64,000 bases of DNA, from contig NC_080066.1 in NCBI RefSeq assembly GCF_949987535.1, positions 128,010,335 to 128,074,334 of the forward strand, given 5' to 3'. Below the pieces are notes generated by a model that worked only from the letters and a program-made list of their open reading frames with translations, searched no databases and was not told where the DNA came from. The stretch comes from Balaenoptera acutorostrata. Its lineage: Eukaryota > Chordata > Mammalia > Artiodactyla > Balaenopteridae. The position numbers were made by a program, and so were the translations under genes. This document shows positions 36,181 to 47,269 of the stretch, one piece after another. Numbering within the stretch: position 1 is the stretch's first letter; the number at the start of each line of letters is the position of its first letter.

Positions 36181-36733
36181 GATTCCTGATTTCAAGCAGT
36201 TTATAAGCTGATTATTAATACACTCATAAAAAGATGAAGGGTAACATGGGCACTGGTTTGATAAGTACTATTTCCATGGGGAAATCTAGGATTCTATTTT
36301 AATTTAAATTTCAAAATTTATAGGTAACCAAATAAAGAAAATTGAAATAAATAAGCAAATTACATAATTTTGTTCTTGTATAGAGATATGTTCTCTCTAA
36401 AATAATAAATATTTCTAAGATATAACCTAAGATATAATAAGTACCAATTACCAATTAAAATACCAAGTTTTCTTTGAGTATCACAATATAGTACCAAAAT
36501 TGATTTTTAAAAATAAATATTTCAGAACATAAAAAGTTCAGGATAAAAAGAGTTATGGAAATGGCCTAGCAGTTTCAGGTATTAAAAATATAATATTAAT
36601 ACAATAATTTAGTTATAGAATACTGTTACAGTATTGGGAATTGTACAGGAATTGGAGGTGGGGGAAAGAACAAGAGTGAGTGTGTGTGTGTGAAAGAGAA
36701 AAGAAAGCGTGAGAGAAGAAATTATGATATAGA
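36181..36733. other. Intron, AT-rich, nothing recognised
   Basis: Contains a short GTGTGTGTGTGTG run at about 36679-36691 and otherwise only AT-rich sequence. Confidence 0.5.
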
Positions 36734-37707
36734 CTAGCAGTTATCAAACTTTTTGGTCTTAGAACACCTTTACACTATTAAAAATTATTAAGGACCCCAA
36801 ATAGCTTTTGTTTATTGGAATTATATCTTTTCATAATCATTGTAGTACAAATTAAAACTGAGACAATGTTAAATTATGTATTAACTCATTTTAAACCATA
36901 TTAATAAACTGAAGACAACATAAGGAACATTTTTAATTACAAAATTATATTTTTCAAAACAAAAATAATTGAGTAAAATGAATGGAATTGCTTTATAGCT
37001 TTGCAAATCTCTTTAATACCTGTTTTAGTGGAAAAGAGCTGTCTCGATAATTATATCACCTTCTGCATGCAATCTGTGGCAACATACTGTTTTGTTTGAA
37101 ATATGTGAAGAAAATCTCGCCTCACGCTGATATCTGGTAATAAAGGCAGGAGTGTTTCAATAGCCTTTTCAGATAATTGTGGATAGCCTTCCTTAATACT
37201 AAACTAAAACCCCACAAGTGTTAGTTTCCTAACATTTGATGGCAAAGTAGAATCAAAAACCATATAAATGCCCTTTTGGCACTCTGTGACACTAAAATCC
37301 ATTGGTCTATCTTGCACTTTTAATGGATTGTTTACTCATACATGATTTTGTAGCATCATACATTAGTCATCTGGAAAATATGAATTCACTGAGTTATGCA
37401 GATCTTCCAGATGTTGACATATTTCATTATATAATACAAGTCACATATATTAATATCATCAAACTTTACAGAAGAGTCTTTAAGTGTTGGGAAGCAGTGA
37501 TACTTATGTTGGCAGATTTTCCAAACTTCTAATTTTTCTCTTGAAAATGTAAAATTTATTATTAGTAATAAATATAACTAAGGTATTTTATTTGGGATGG
37601 CAAATTCACTTCAATCATTTTTGAGAAAATATTTGCCAAATACCCCAAGTCTGAATAACCATTATTTGCATAACAATCATCCTTTTAAGTAAAAACATTA
37701 TTCTATG
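36734..37707 (+). mobile_element. Ancient hAT-like DNA transposon, left part
   Basis: Begins CAGTTATCAAACTTTTTGG, close to the CAG-type terminal inverted repeats of mammalian hAT elements (cagtggttctcaaac). It continues with familiar dispersed sequence such as AATCCATTGGTCTATCTTGCA and GAGTTATGCAGATCTTCCAGATG. The 76-codon frame at 37302-37532 falls inside and is not a gene. The element is interrupted by L1-B and appears to resume at 46416. The family name is not assigned. Confidence 0.5.
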
Positions 37708-37718
37708 AAAAAAGTGGC
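37708..37718. repeat. Target-site duplication of L1-B, left copy
   Basis: AAAAAAGTGGC, repeated at 46405-46415 after the last L1 tail. The A-run makes the exact length ambiguous; GTGGC is the informative part. Confidence 0.65.
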
Positions 37719-39859
37719 GGAGACCTTCAAGACAGTGAACAGGTAAGACATGGAGATCACCTTCCTCCCCACAAATACATCAGAAATACATCTACGTGTG
37801 GAACAACTGCTACAGAACACCTACTGAACCCTGGCAGAAGACCTCAAACTTCTCAAAAGGCAAGAAACTCCCCACGTACCTGGGTAGGGCAAAAGAAAAA
37901 AGAAAAAACAGAGACAAAAGAATAGGGATGGGACCTGCACCACTGGGAGGGAGCTGTGAAGGAGGAAAGGTTTCCACACACTAGGAAGCCCCTTCACTGG
38001 TGGAGACGGGGTGTGGCGGAGGGGGGAAGCTTCAGAGCCATGGAAGAGAACACAGCAACAGGGGTGCAGAGGGCAAAGCAGAGAGATTCCTGCACAGAGG
38101 ATCGGTGCCGACCAACACTCACCAGCCCGAGAGGCTTGTCTGCTCACCCACCAGGACAGGTGGGGGCTGGGAGCTGAGGCTCGGACTACGGAGGTCAGAT
38201 TCCAGGGAGAGGACTGGGATTGGCTGTGTGAACACAGCCTGAAGGGGGCTAGTGCGCCACACCTAGCCAGGAGGGAGTCCAGGAAAAAGTCCGGAGCTGC
38301 CTGAGAGGCAAGAGACCATTGTTTCTGCATGTGCGAGGAGAGGGGATTTCTGCTCCGTGTACCCACAGAAGGCAGAGCACTGCCTAAGCGAGCTCCAGAG
38401 ACAGGCGCGAACCACAGCAGTCAGCTTGGACCCCAGAGATGGGCATGAAACACTAACAGTGCCGCTGCTGCCACCAAGAATCCTGTGTGCAAGCATAGGT
38501 CACTACCCACACCCCCTCAGGAGCCTGTTCAGCACACCACTGCCAGGGTCCTGAGATCTAGAGACAACTTCCTTGGGAGAACACATGGCGCGCCTCAGGC
38601 TGCTACAATGTCATGCTGGCCTCTGCCACCACAGGCTTACCCTGCATTCCAATTATGACTACCACACCCCTCACTATCCCTGGCATGAGTGAGCAAGAGA
38701 GCCCTAATTGGTCTCTGTTTTAACCCCCTCCTGTCTGGGCAGGGAAGAGACGCCTGAGGGCAGCCTACACGCAGAGGCAGGGCAAAAACCAAAGCTGAAC
38801 CCCAGGAGCTGTGCGAACAAAGAAGAGAAAGGGAAATTTCTCCATGCAAACTCAGGAGCAGTGGATTAAATCCCCACAATCAACTTGATGAACCCTGCAT
38901 TTGTGGAATACCTGAATAGACAACGAATATTCCCAAAATTGAGGCGGTGGACTTTGGGAGCAACTGTAGACTTGGGGTTTGCTTTCCACACCTGATTTTT
39001 TTCTGCTTTTCACGTTTATCTTAGTTTAGTTTTTAGTGCTTGTTATGATTGGTGGATTTCCTTATTGGTTTGGTTGCTCTCTTCTTTTTATTTTTTATTT
39101 TTTTAATTAAAAAATTTTTTTCCTTTTTTCTCTTTTTGTGAGTGTGTATGTGTATGTTTCTTTGTATGATTTTGTCTGTTTAGGTTTACTTTTACTATTT
39201 GTCCTAGGGTTCTGACTGTTCGTTTTGTTTGTTTGTTTGTTTTCCTTTTATGAGTGTATGTTTCTTTGTGTGATTTTCCCTGTTTATTTTTACTTTTACA
39301 ATTTGTCCTATGGCTCTGACTGTTCATTATTTTGTTTTTTTTCCTTTTTTTTCTTCCAAGCCACGAGGCTGGCAGGGTCTTGGTGCTCTGGCCAGATGTC
39401 AGGCCTGAGCCTCTGAGGTGGGAGAGCCAAGTCCAGGTCACTGGACCACAAGAGATTTCCTGGCCCCACGTAATATCAATCAGCAAGAGCTCTCCCAGAG
39501 ATCTCTGTATCAACACTAAGAATTAATTCCACCCAGTGGCCAGCAAACTCCAGTGGTGGACACCCCAGGCCAAACAACTAGCAAGACAGGAACACAACCC
39601 CACCCATTAGCAGAGAGGCGGCCTAATCTCATACTAAGTTCACAGACATGCCAAAACACACCACCGGACGTGGCCCTGCCCACCAGAAGGACAAGATCAA
39701 GCCCCACCCACGAAAACACAGGTGCCAGTCTCCTCCATCAATAAGGCTACAAAAGTCACTGAACCAACCTCACCCACTGAGGGCAGAGACCAAAAACAAC
39801 GGGAACTACAAAACTGCAGGCTGCAAAGACGAGACCCCAAGCACAGTAAGTTAAACAAA
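37719..39859 (+). promoter_or_regulatory. L1-B 5' UTR / internal promoter region
   Basis: GC-rich up to about 38900, then a T-rich stretch (38990-39355) with two similar TTTATGAGTGTATGTTTCTTTG-like units, then a mixed segment to the ORF1 start. The apparent 181-codon and other frames in both directions are compositional. Its first 200 bp align with L1-A, its middle does not, and its last 1 kb does. Confidence 0.75.
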
Positions 39860-40660
39860 ATGAGAAGACAGAGAAATATGCAGCAGATGAAGGAGAAAGG
39901 TCAAAACCAACTAGACAAAACAAATGAAAAGGAAATAGGCAGTCTGCCTGAAAAATAATTCACAGTAATGATACTGAGGTGATCCAAAATCTTGGAAACA
40001 AAATGGAGAAAATACAAGAAACATTTAACAGAGACCTAGAAGAACTGAAGAGCAAACAAACAATGAAGAACAACACAATAAATGAAATTAAAAATTCTCT
40101 AGAAGGAATCAATAGCAGAATAACTGAGGTAGAAGAATGGATAACTGATCTGGAAGACAAAAGAGTGGAAATAACTAACACAGGGTGGAATAAAGAAAAA
40201 AAGAATGAAAAGAATTGAGGACAGTCTGAGACCTCTGGGACATTAAACACACCAACGTTCGAATTAGAGGGGTCCCAGAAAAACAACAGAAAAAGAAAGG
40301 GTCTGAGAAAATACTTGAAGAGATTATAGTGGAAAACTTCCCTAACATGGGAAAGGAAATAGTCAATCAAGTCCAAGAGGCACAGAGAGTCCCATACAGG
40401 ATAAATCCAAAGAGAAACACGTCAAGACACATAATAATCAAACTAGCAAAAATTAAATACAAAACAAAAAATATTAAAAGCAGCAAGGGAAAAGCAACAA
40501 ATAACATACAAGGGAATCCCCATAAGGTTAACAGCTGATCTTTCAGGAGAAACGCTGCAAGCTGGAAGAGAGTGGCAGGACATATTTAAAGTGATGAAAG
40601 GGAAAAACCTACAATATTACTCTGGCCAGCAAGGATCTATTCAGATTTGACGGAGAAATT

Positions 40661-40680
40661 AAAAGACTTACAGACAAGCA
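40661..40680. repeat. 20-bp target-site duplication, left copy
   Basis: AAAAGACTTACAGACAAGCA, identical to 41121-41140. The preceding bases are TT, so the nick site matches the L1 endonuclease consensus TT/AAAA exactly. Confidence 0.95.
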
Positions 40681-41120
40681 TTTTCAGAACTCTAATGAAA
40701 AACTGATGAACTCATAAAAGTGCTAACAAAAGATCAAGATGAAAAAAAAGAAATTAATTACATGGGACTGAGTGAACTGATGAGGATGAGTATAATTTTT
40801 GTGACTTTCTGTCTGAATTAAAAAAAAAAAAAATCGCACAAGGACTCAGAGGAAAAGAATATACAAATCAATTTTCACTGCAAAGTAAAGGAGCTGTTAC
40901 AGTGGAGGATTACTGGACTGAATGTCAATGTTATGACATAGTATAAGTGTGTTTCATGTTTGGTAATTGCAATCATTGTTGCTTTTGTTGTGGTCATCCA
41001 TGTACAATGCTTGGTGTCAGTCTATCTATCTCTTGTAAAAATAAAATACAGTGTGTGTGTGTGTGGAAAAAAAAAAAAAAAAAAAGAATTCACGCACGCA
41101 AAAAAAAAAAAAAAAAAAAA
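40681..41120 (+). pseudogene. Processed retrocopy (3' part of an unidentified mRNA) in L1-B ORF1
   Basis: A 440-bp insert between perfect 20-bp target duplications. It has an AATAAA signal at about 41040-41045, a GT-rich stretch, then a poly(A) run, the short sequence GAATTCACGCACGC and a second, longer poly(A) run. These are the hallmarks of an mRNA copied by L1 enzymes. The sequence is not L1. A short frame at 40693-40820 (starting K-T-D-E-L-I-K-V-L and ending F-C-L-N) might be the end of a coding region, followed by a 3' UTR, but I do not recognise the source gene. It is 5'-truncated. Confidence 0.85.
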
Positions 41121-41140
41121 AAAAGACTTACAGACAAGCA
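41121..41140. repeat. 20-bp target-site duplication, right copy
   Basis: Identical to 40661-40680. The L1 ORF1 sequence resumes here without loss. Confidence 0.95.
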
Positions 41141-41260
41141 AAAGCTAAGAGAATTCAGCACCACCAAACCAGCTTTACAATAAATGCTAAAGGAATTTCT
41201 CTAGGCAGGAAACACAAGAGAAGAAAAAGACCTAAAAAACAAACCCGAACAATTAAGAAA

Positions 41261-44200
41261 ATGGTAAGAGGAACATATTTATCGATAATTACCTTAAATG
41301 TAAATGGATTAAATGCTCCAATCAAAAGACACAGACTGGCTGAATGGATACAAAAACAAGACCTATATATATATGTTGTCTACTAGAGACCCACTTCAAA
41401 CTTAGGGACACATACAGACTGAAAGTAAGGGGATGGAAAAAAATATTCCACACAAATGGAAATCAAAAGAAAGCAGGAGTAGCAATACTCATATCAGACA
41501 AAATAGACCTTAAAATAAAACTGTTACAAGAGACAAAGAAGGACAGTACATAATGATCAACGGATCAATCCAAGAAGAAAATATAACAATTATAAATATT
41601 TATGCACCCAACATAGGAGCACCTCAATACCCAAGGCAAATTCTAATAACCATGAAAGGGAAAAGTGAGTAACACAATAATAGTAGGGGACTTTAACACC
41701 CCAATTTTACCACTGGACAGATCATCCAAAATGAAAATAAATAAGGAAACACAAACTTCGAATGACACATTACTCCAGATGGACTTAATTGATATTTATA
41801 GGATGTTCCATCCAAAAACAACAGAATACACTTTCTTCTCAAGTGCTCATGAAGTATTCTCCAGGATATATCAGAAATTGGGTCACTAATCAAGCCTCGG
41901 TAAATCTAAGAAAACTGAAGGTGCATCAAGTATCTTTTCTGACCACAACGCTATGAGACTTGATATCAATTACAGGAAAAAAAACTGTATAAAATACAAA
42001 CACATGGAGGCTAAACAATACGTTACTAAAGAAGCAAGAGATCAATGAAGAAATCAAAGAGGAAATCAAAAAATACCTAGAAACAAATGAAAAGGAAAAC
42101 ACAACAATCCAAAATATGGGATGCAGCAAAAGCAGTTCTAAAAGGGAAATTTATACCAATGCAAGGTTACTTCAAGAAACAAGAAAAACCTAAATAAACA
42201 ACCTAATCCTACACATAAAGCAATTAGACAAAGAAGAACAAAAAAACCCATAGTGAGCAAAAGGAAAGAAATCATAAAGATCAGGTCAGAAATAAATGAA
42301 AACAAATGAAGAAAACAATAGCAAAGATTAACAAAACTAAAAGCTGGTTCTTTGATAAGATAAAAAAACTGATAAACCATTTGCCAGACTTAACAAGAAA
42401 AAAAGGGAGAAGGCTCAAACTAACGGAACGAGAAATGAAAAAGTAGAAGTAACAACTGACACTGAAGAAATACAAAGGATCATGAGAGATTACAATAAGC
42501 AACTATATGCCAGTAAAATGGACCACCTGGAGGAAATGGACAAATTCTTAGAAGAGTACAACCTTCCAAGACTGAGCCAGAAAGCAATAGAAAATATGAA
42601 CAGAACAATCACAAGCACTGAACTTGAAACTGTGATTAAAAATCTTCCAACACACAAAAGCCCAGGGCCAGATGGCTTCACAGGTGAATTCTATCAGACA
42701 TTTAAAGAAGTGCTAACACCTATCCTTCTCAAACACTTCTAAAATATAGCAGAGGGAGGAAAACTCCCAAACTCATTCTATGAGGCCACTACCATCCTGA
42801 TACTAAAACCAGACAAAGCTGTCACAAAAAAAGATAACTACAGGACAGATCACTGATCAACACAGTACAAAAATCCTCAACAAAATACTAGCAAAAAGAA
42901 TCCAACAGCACATTAAAAGGATCATACACCATGATCAAGTGGGGTTTTTCCCACGAATGCAAGGATTCTTCAATATATGCAAATCTATAATTGTGATACA
43001 CCATATTAACAAACTGAAGGATAAAAGCCATATGATCATCTCAACAGCTGCAGAAAAATCTTTCTACAAAATTAAACACCCATTTATGATAAAAATTCTC
43101 CAGAAAGTAGGCATAGAGGGAACCTACCTCAACATAATAAAGGCCATATATGACAAGCCCACAGCCAACATCATTCTCAATGGTGAAAAACTGAAAACAT
43201 CTCCTCTAAGATCAGGAACATGACATGGTTGCCCATTCTCAACACTATTATTCAACATAGTTTTGGACGTTTCAGCCATGTCAATCAGAGAAGAAAAAGA
43301 AATAAAAGGAATCCAAATTGGAAAAGAAGAAGTTAAATTGTCACTGTTTGCAGATGACATGATACTATATATAAAGAATCCTAAAGATGCAACCAGAAAA
43401 CTACTAGAGCTAATCAATGAATTTGGTAAAGCAGCAGGATACAAAATTAATGCACAGAAATATCTTGCATTCTTAAACACTAAAAATGAAAAATCTAAAA
43501 GAGAAATTAAGGAAACATTTTCATTTACCACTGAAACAAAAAGAATAAAATTACATAGGAATAAACCTACCTAAGGAGACAAAAGACCTGTATGCAGAAA
43601 ACTATAAGACACTGATGAAAGAAATTAAAGATGATACAAACAGATGAAGAGATATACCATGTTCTTGGATTGGAAGAATCAACATTGTGAAAATGACTAT
43701 ACTATGCAAAGTAATCTACAGATTCAGTGCAATCCCTATCAAACTACCAATGGCATTTTTCACAGAACTAGAAAAAAAAATTTCACAATTTGTATGGAAA
43801 CTCAAAAGACCTCGAATAGCCAAAGCAATCTTGAGAAAGAAAAATGGAGCTAGAGGAATCAGGCTCCCTGACTTCAGAGTACACTACAAAACTACAGTAA
43901 TCAAGACAGCATGGTACTGGCACAAAAACAGAAATATAGGTCAATGGTACAGGATACAAAGGCCAAAGATAAACCCATGCACATATGGTCACCTTATCTT
44001 TGATAAAGGAGGCAAGAATATACAATGGAGAGAAAACAGCCTCTTCAATAAGTGGTACTGGGAAAACTGGACAGCTACATGTAAAAGAATGAAAGTAGAA
44101 CAGTTTCTAACACCATACACAAAAATAAACTCAAAATGGATTAAAGACCTAAATGTAAGACTGGACACTATAAAACTTTTAAAGGAACACACAGGCAGAA

Positions 44201-45046
44201 CACTCTATGACATAAATCACAGCAAGATCCTTTTTGACCCCCTACTAGAGAAATGGAAATAAAAACAAAAATAAACAAATGGGACCAAATGTAACTTAAA
44301 AACTTTTGCAAAGCAAAGGAAACCATAAACAAGACGAAAGGACAACCCTCAGAATGGGAGAAAATATTTGCAAATGAAGCAACTGACAAAGGATTAATCT
44401 CCAAAATTTACAAGCAGCTCATGCAGGTCAATATCAAAAAAAAAACAAACAACCTAAACAAAAATGGACAGAAGACCTAAATAGACATTTCTCCAAAGAA
44501 GATATACAGATTGCCAACAAACGCATGAAAGGATGCTCAACATCACTGACCATAGAGAAATGCAAATCAAAACTACAATGAGGTATCACCTCACACCAGT
44601 CAAAATGGCCATTATTAAAAAATCTCCAAACAATAAATGCTCGGGAGGGTGTGGAGAAAAGGGAACCTTCTTGCACTGTTGGTGGGAATGTAACTTGATA
44701 CAGCCACTATGGAGAAGAGTATGGAGGTTCCTCAAAACTAAAAATAGATCTACCATATGACCCAGCAATCCCACTACTGGGCATATACCCTGAGAAAACC
44801 ATAATTCAAAAAGAGTCATGTACCACAATGTTCATTGCAGCTCTATTTACAATAGGCAGGACATGGAATCAACCTAAGTGTCCATCGACAGATGAATGGT
44901 TAAAGAAGATGTGGCACATATATACAATGGAATATTACTGAGCCATAAAAAGAAATGCAATTGAGTTATTTGTAGTGAGGTGGATAGACCTAGGGTCTGT
45001 CATACAGAGTGAAGTCAGAAAGAGAAAAACAAATACCATATGCTAA
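41261..45046 (+). pseudogene. L1-B ORF2 (endonuclease/reverse transcriptase), degenerate
   Basis: Starts MVRGTYLSIITLNVNGLNAP with the endonuclease Asn of LNVNGLNAP kept. A frameshift in an ATATATAT stretch near 41370 follows QKQDLYI. The endonuclease continues to about 41890, with SDKIDLKI, IIVGDFNTP and a Ser-Asp-His region (TTTTCTGACCACAACG). The reverse transcriptase follows, with [15 protein letters not shown] near 42660-42704 and an intact FADD active site at 43347-43358. The Cys-rich C-terminus ([18 protein letters not shown]) lies at about 44640-44690, and the end KRKTNTIC-stop at 45044-45046. Its length is near the usual 1,260-1,275 codons, but at least six frame breaks or stops make it inactive. 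Confidence 0.9.
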
Positions 45047-45436
45047 CACACATATATGGAATCTAAAAAAAAAAATGGTTCTGATGAACCTAGGGGCAGG
45101 ACAGGAACAAAGACCCAGACCTAGAGAATGGACTTGAGGACACAGGGAGGGGGGAAGGATAGGCTGGGACGATGTGCGAGAGTGGCATGGACTTATTATA
45201 TATACTACCAAATGTAAACTAGATTGCTAGTGGGAACAGCCACATAGCACAGGGAGATCAGCTTGGTGTTTTTTGACCACCTAGAGGAGTGGGATAGGGA
45301 GGATTGGAGGGCGACACAAGAGGGAGGAGATATGGGGATATATGTACACGTATAGCTGATTCACTTTATTACAGAGCAGAAACTAATACACCATTGTAAA
45401 GCAATTATACTCTAAAAAAGGTGTTAAAAAAAAAAA

Positions 45437-46404
45437 ATTGGAACAAAACCTAAGTAGACATTTCTCCAAAGAAGACATAGAGATGGCCAAGAGGCATATG
45501 AAAAGATGCTCAACGTCACTAATTATTATAGATATGCAAATCAAAACCGCAATTTGGTATCACTTCACACCAGTCAGAATGGCCATCATCAAAATATCTA
45601 CAAACAACAAATGCTGGAGAGGGTGTGAAGTAAAGGGAACCCTCTTGCACTGCTGGTGGGAATGTAAATTGATACAGCCACTATGGAGAACAGTATGGAG
45701 GTTCCTTAAGAATCTAAAAATAGAACTACCATATGATCCAGCAATCCCACTAATGGGCAAATTCCCTGAGAAAACCATAATTCAAAAAGAGTCATGTACC
45801 ACAATATTCACTGCAGCACTATTTACAATAGCCAGGACATTGAAAAGCAACCTAAGTGTCCAGCAACAGATGAATGGATAAAGAAGATGTAGCACATATA
45901 TGCAATGGTATATTACTCAGCCGTAAAAAGAAATGAAATTGCTTTATTTGTAGTGAGGTGGATGGACCTAGAGTCTGTCATACAGAGTGAAGTCAGAAAG
46001 AGAAAAACAAATACCGTATGCTAACACATATATATGGAATCTAAGAAAAAAAACTGGTTCTGAGGAACCTACGGGCAGGACAGGAATAAAGACACAGACC
46101 TAGAGAATGGACTTGAGGACATGGGAGGGGGAAGGGTAAGCTGGGATGAAGTGAGAGAGTAGCAATGACATATATACACTACCAAATGTAAAATAGATAG
46201 CTAGTGGGAAGCAGTTTCATAGCACAGGGAGAAAAGCTCTGTGCTTTGTGACCACCTAGAGGGGTGGGATAGGGAGGGTGGGAGGGAGGCTCAAGAGGGA
46301 GGGGATATGGGGCTATATGTATACATATAACTGATTCACTTTGTTATACAGCAGCAACTAACACAACATTGTAAAGCAATTATACTCCAATAAAGATGTT
46401 ATAA
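45437..46404 (+). mobile_element. L1-C: 5'-truncated L1 3' end joined to the L1-B tail
   Basis: Directly after the A-rich tail of L1-B, ORF2 C-terminal sequence starts again (frame 45438-45881, with [20 protein letters not shown] and [18 protein letters not shown]), followed by a complete 3' UTR with AATAAA near 46389-46394 and an A-tail. It resembles L1-B 44470-45430 but with many differences, so it is a separate copy rather than a recent duplication. The most economical reading is insertion of a truncated L1 into the poly(A) tail of L1-B. Confidence 0.85.
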
Positions 46405-46415
46405 AAAAAAGTGGC
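46405..46415. repeat. Target-site duplication of L1-B, right copy
   Basis: AAAAAAGTGGC, matching 37708-37718. It lies after L1-C, which implies that L1-C is nested inside the L1-B insertion. Confidence 0.65.
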
Positions 46416-46856
46416 TAATACACCACAAAACTCAACCATACAAGTCCTTTACCTTGAGACAACCACTGTTCTTTCATAAGCATCAGAAATGTTTTATAGG
46501 AATTTTCCATTTTTTCACTTAGAATATTAAAAATAGAGTAATCAGTTTTCAAGATGTTAAAAATTAGTATTGATTTTTACTGATTTATCAAAAATATTCT
46601 TAGTGACATCGATTTTTTTTTTTTTTTTTTTTTGCTGTGAGTACATGGAAGTGAATTAGTGAAGAATACAAAGATTGCTGATACAATTTGATGCCTCAGC
46701 TTTGTTTTGCGCTAAGGTACCTCCTGTTTTATTTTCCACTACTTTACACCATCTCTGCAAATGCGGCACAGTGAGAAACAACATTTTACTTCATAAATTC
46801 CCTGTAAAGACCACACGGTCCCCATAGAGATCTACGCACCACACAAGGGAACACTG
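46416..46856 (+). mobile_element. Ancient hAT-like DNA transposon, right part
   Basis: Probable continuation of the element at 36734-37707. Sequence around TTACACCATCTCTGCAAATG and CACACGGTCCCCATAGAG, ending in CACCACAC...GGGAACACTG, resembles the right end of CAG-type hAT elements (accacactttgagaaccactg). It includes a T-run of 22 at about 46612-46633. It is strongly diverged, and the assignment relies partly on remembered consensus. Confidence 0.4.
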
Positions 46857-46904
46857 TTAAGAGTACAAAAAGATATATATATACTATATATATAATTTAG
46901 GATT

Positions 46905-47011
46905 TCATACAGGAGGTATTTTAAATGAATGAAAAGGGGAAAGGAAAATTGTTCAGTAAGTGGTGTTAGGGCAACTGACTATATATCCATAATTTTTAAA
47001 AAAAACTGACC
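46905..47011 (+). mobile_element. Old L1, left part (split by L1-D)
   Basis: TTGTTCAGTAAGTGGTGTTAG followed by GGCAACTGACTA is old L1 ORF2 sequence (compare ttcaataagtggtgctggga in L1-B). It stops at the T-run of L1-D and picks up again at about 52092. Confidence 0.7.
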
Positions 47012-47269
47012 TTTTTTTTTTGAATTTTCTTTTATTTATTTTTTTATACAGCAGGTTCTTATTAGTCATCCATTTTATACACATCAGTGTATACATGTCA
47101 ATCGCAATCTCCCAATTTATCACACCACCCCCCCACCCCCCACCACTTTCCCCCCTTGGTGTCCATACGTTTGTTCTCTACATCTGTGTCTCAATTTCTG
47201 CCCTGCAAACCAGTTCATATGTACCATTTTTCTAGGATCCACATATACGCGATAATATCCAATATTTGT

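Larger units (their letters stand above)
39860..41204 (+). pseudogene. L1-B ORF1, disrupted by a retrocopy
   Basis: Degenerate L1 ORF1 (RNA-binding chaperone of the L1 particle). It starts MRRQRNMQQMKEKG and hits a stop after about 32 codons. The coiled-coil follows in another frame (IQETFNRDLEELKSKQ), then the RRM/CTD part with NFPNMGKEIVNQVQEAQRVP at 40331-40390. At 40681-41120 a poly(A)-tailed retrocopy splits it. The last codons follow and end in TAG at 41202-41204. Without the 460 bp of insert plus duplication the frame would be about 295 codons, the normal length. It is non-functional. Confidence 0.88.
37719..45436 (+). mobile_element. L1-B: full-length LINE-1 retrotransposon
   Basis: Plus-strand L1 with a 5' UTR of about 2.1 kb, ORF1 (39860-41204, interrupted by a retrocopy), ORF2 (41261-45046), a 3' UTR and an A-rich tail near 45425-45436. 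It lies antisense to MDGA2. The 5' UTR is of the CTACGTGTGGAACAACTGC / GACCTGCACCACTGGGAGGG type, shared with cetartiodactyl L1s. An 11-bp direct repeat brackets it together with the attached L1-C. Frameshifts and stops are numerous, so it is inactive. Confidence 0.9.

Noticed and set aside
37821..38366. 181-codon minus-strand frame
   Set aside because: It is antisense within the GC-rich L1-B 5' UTR; plus-strand frames are open over the same bases.
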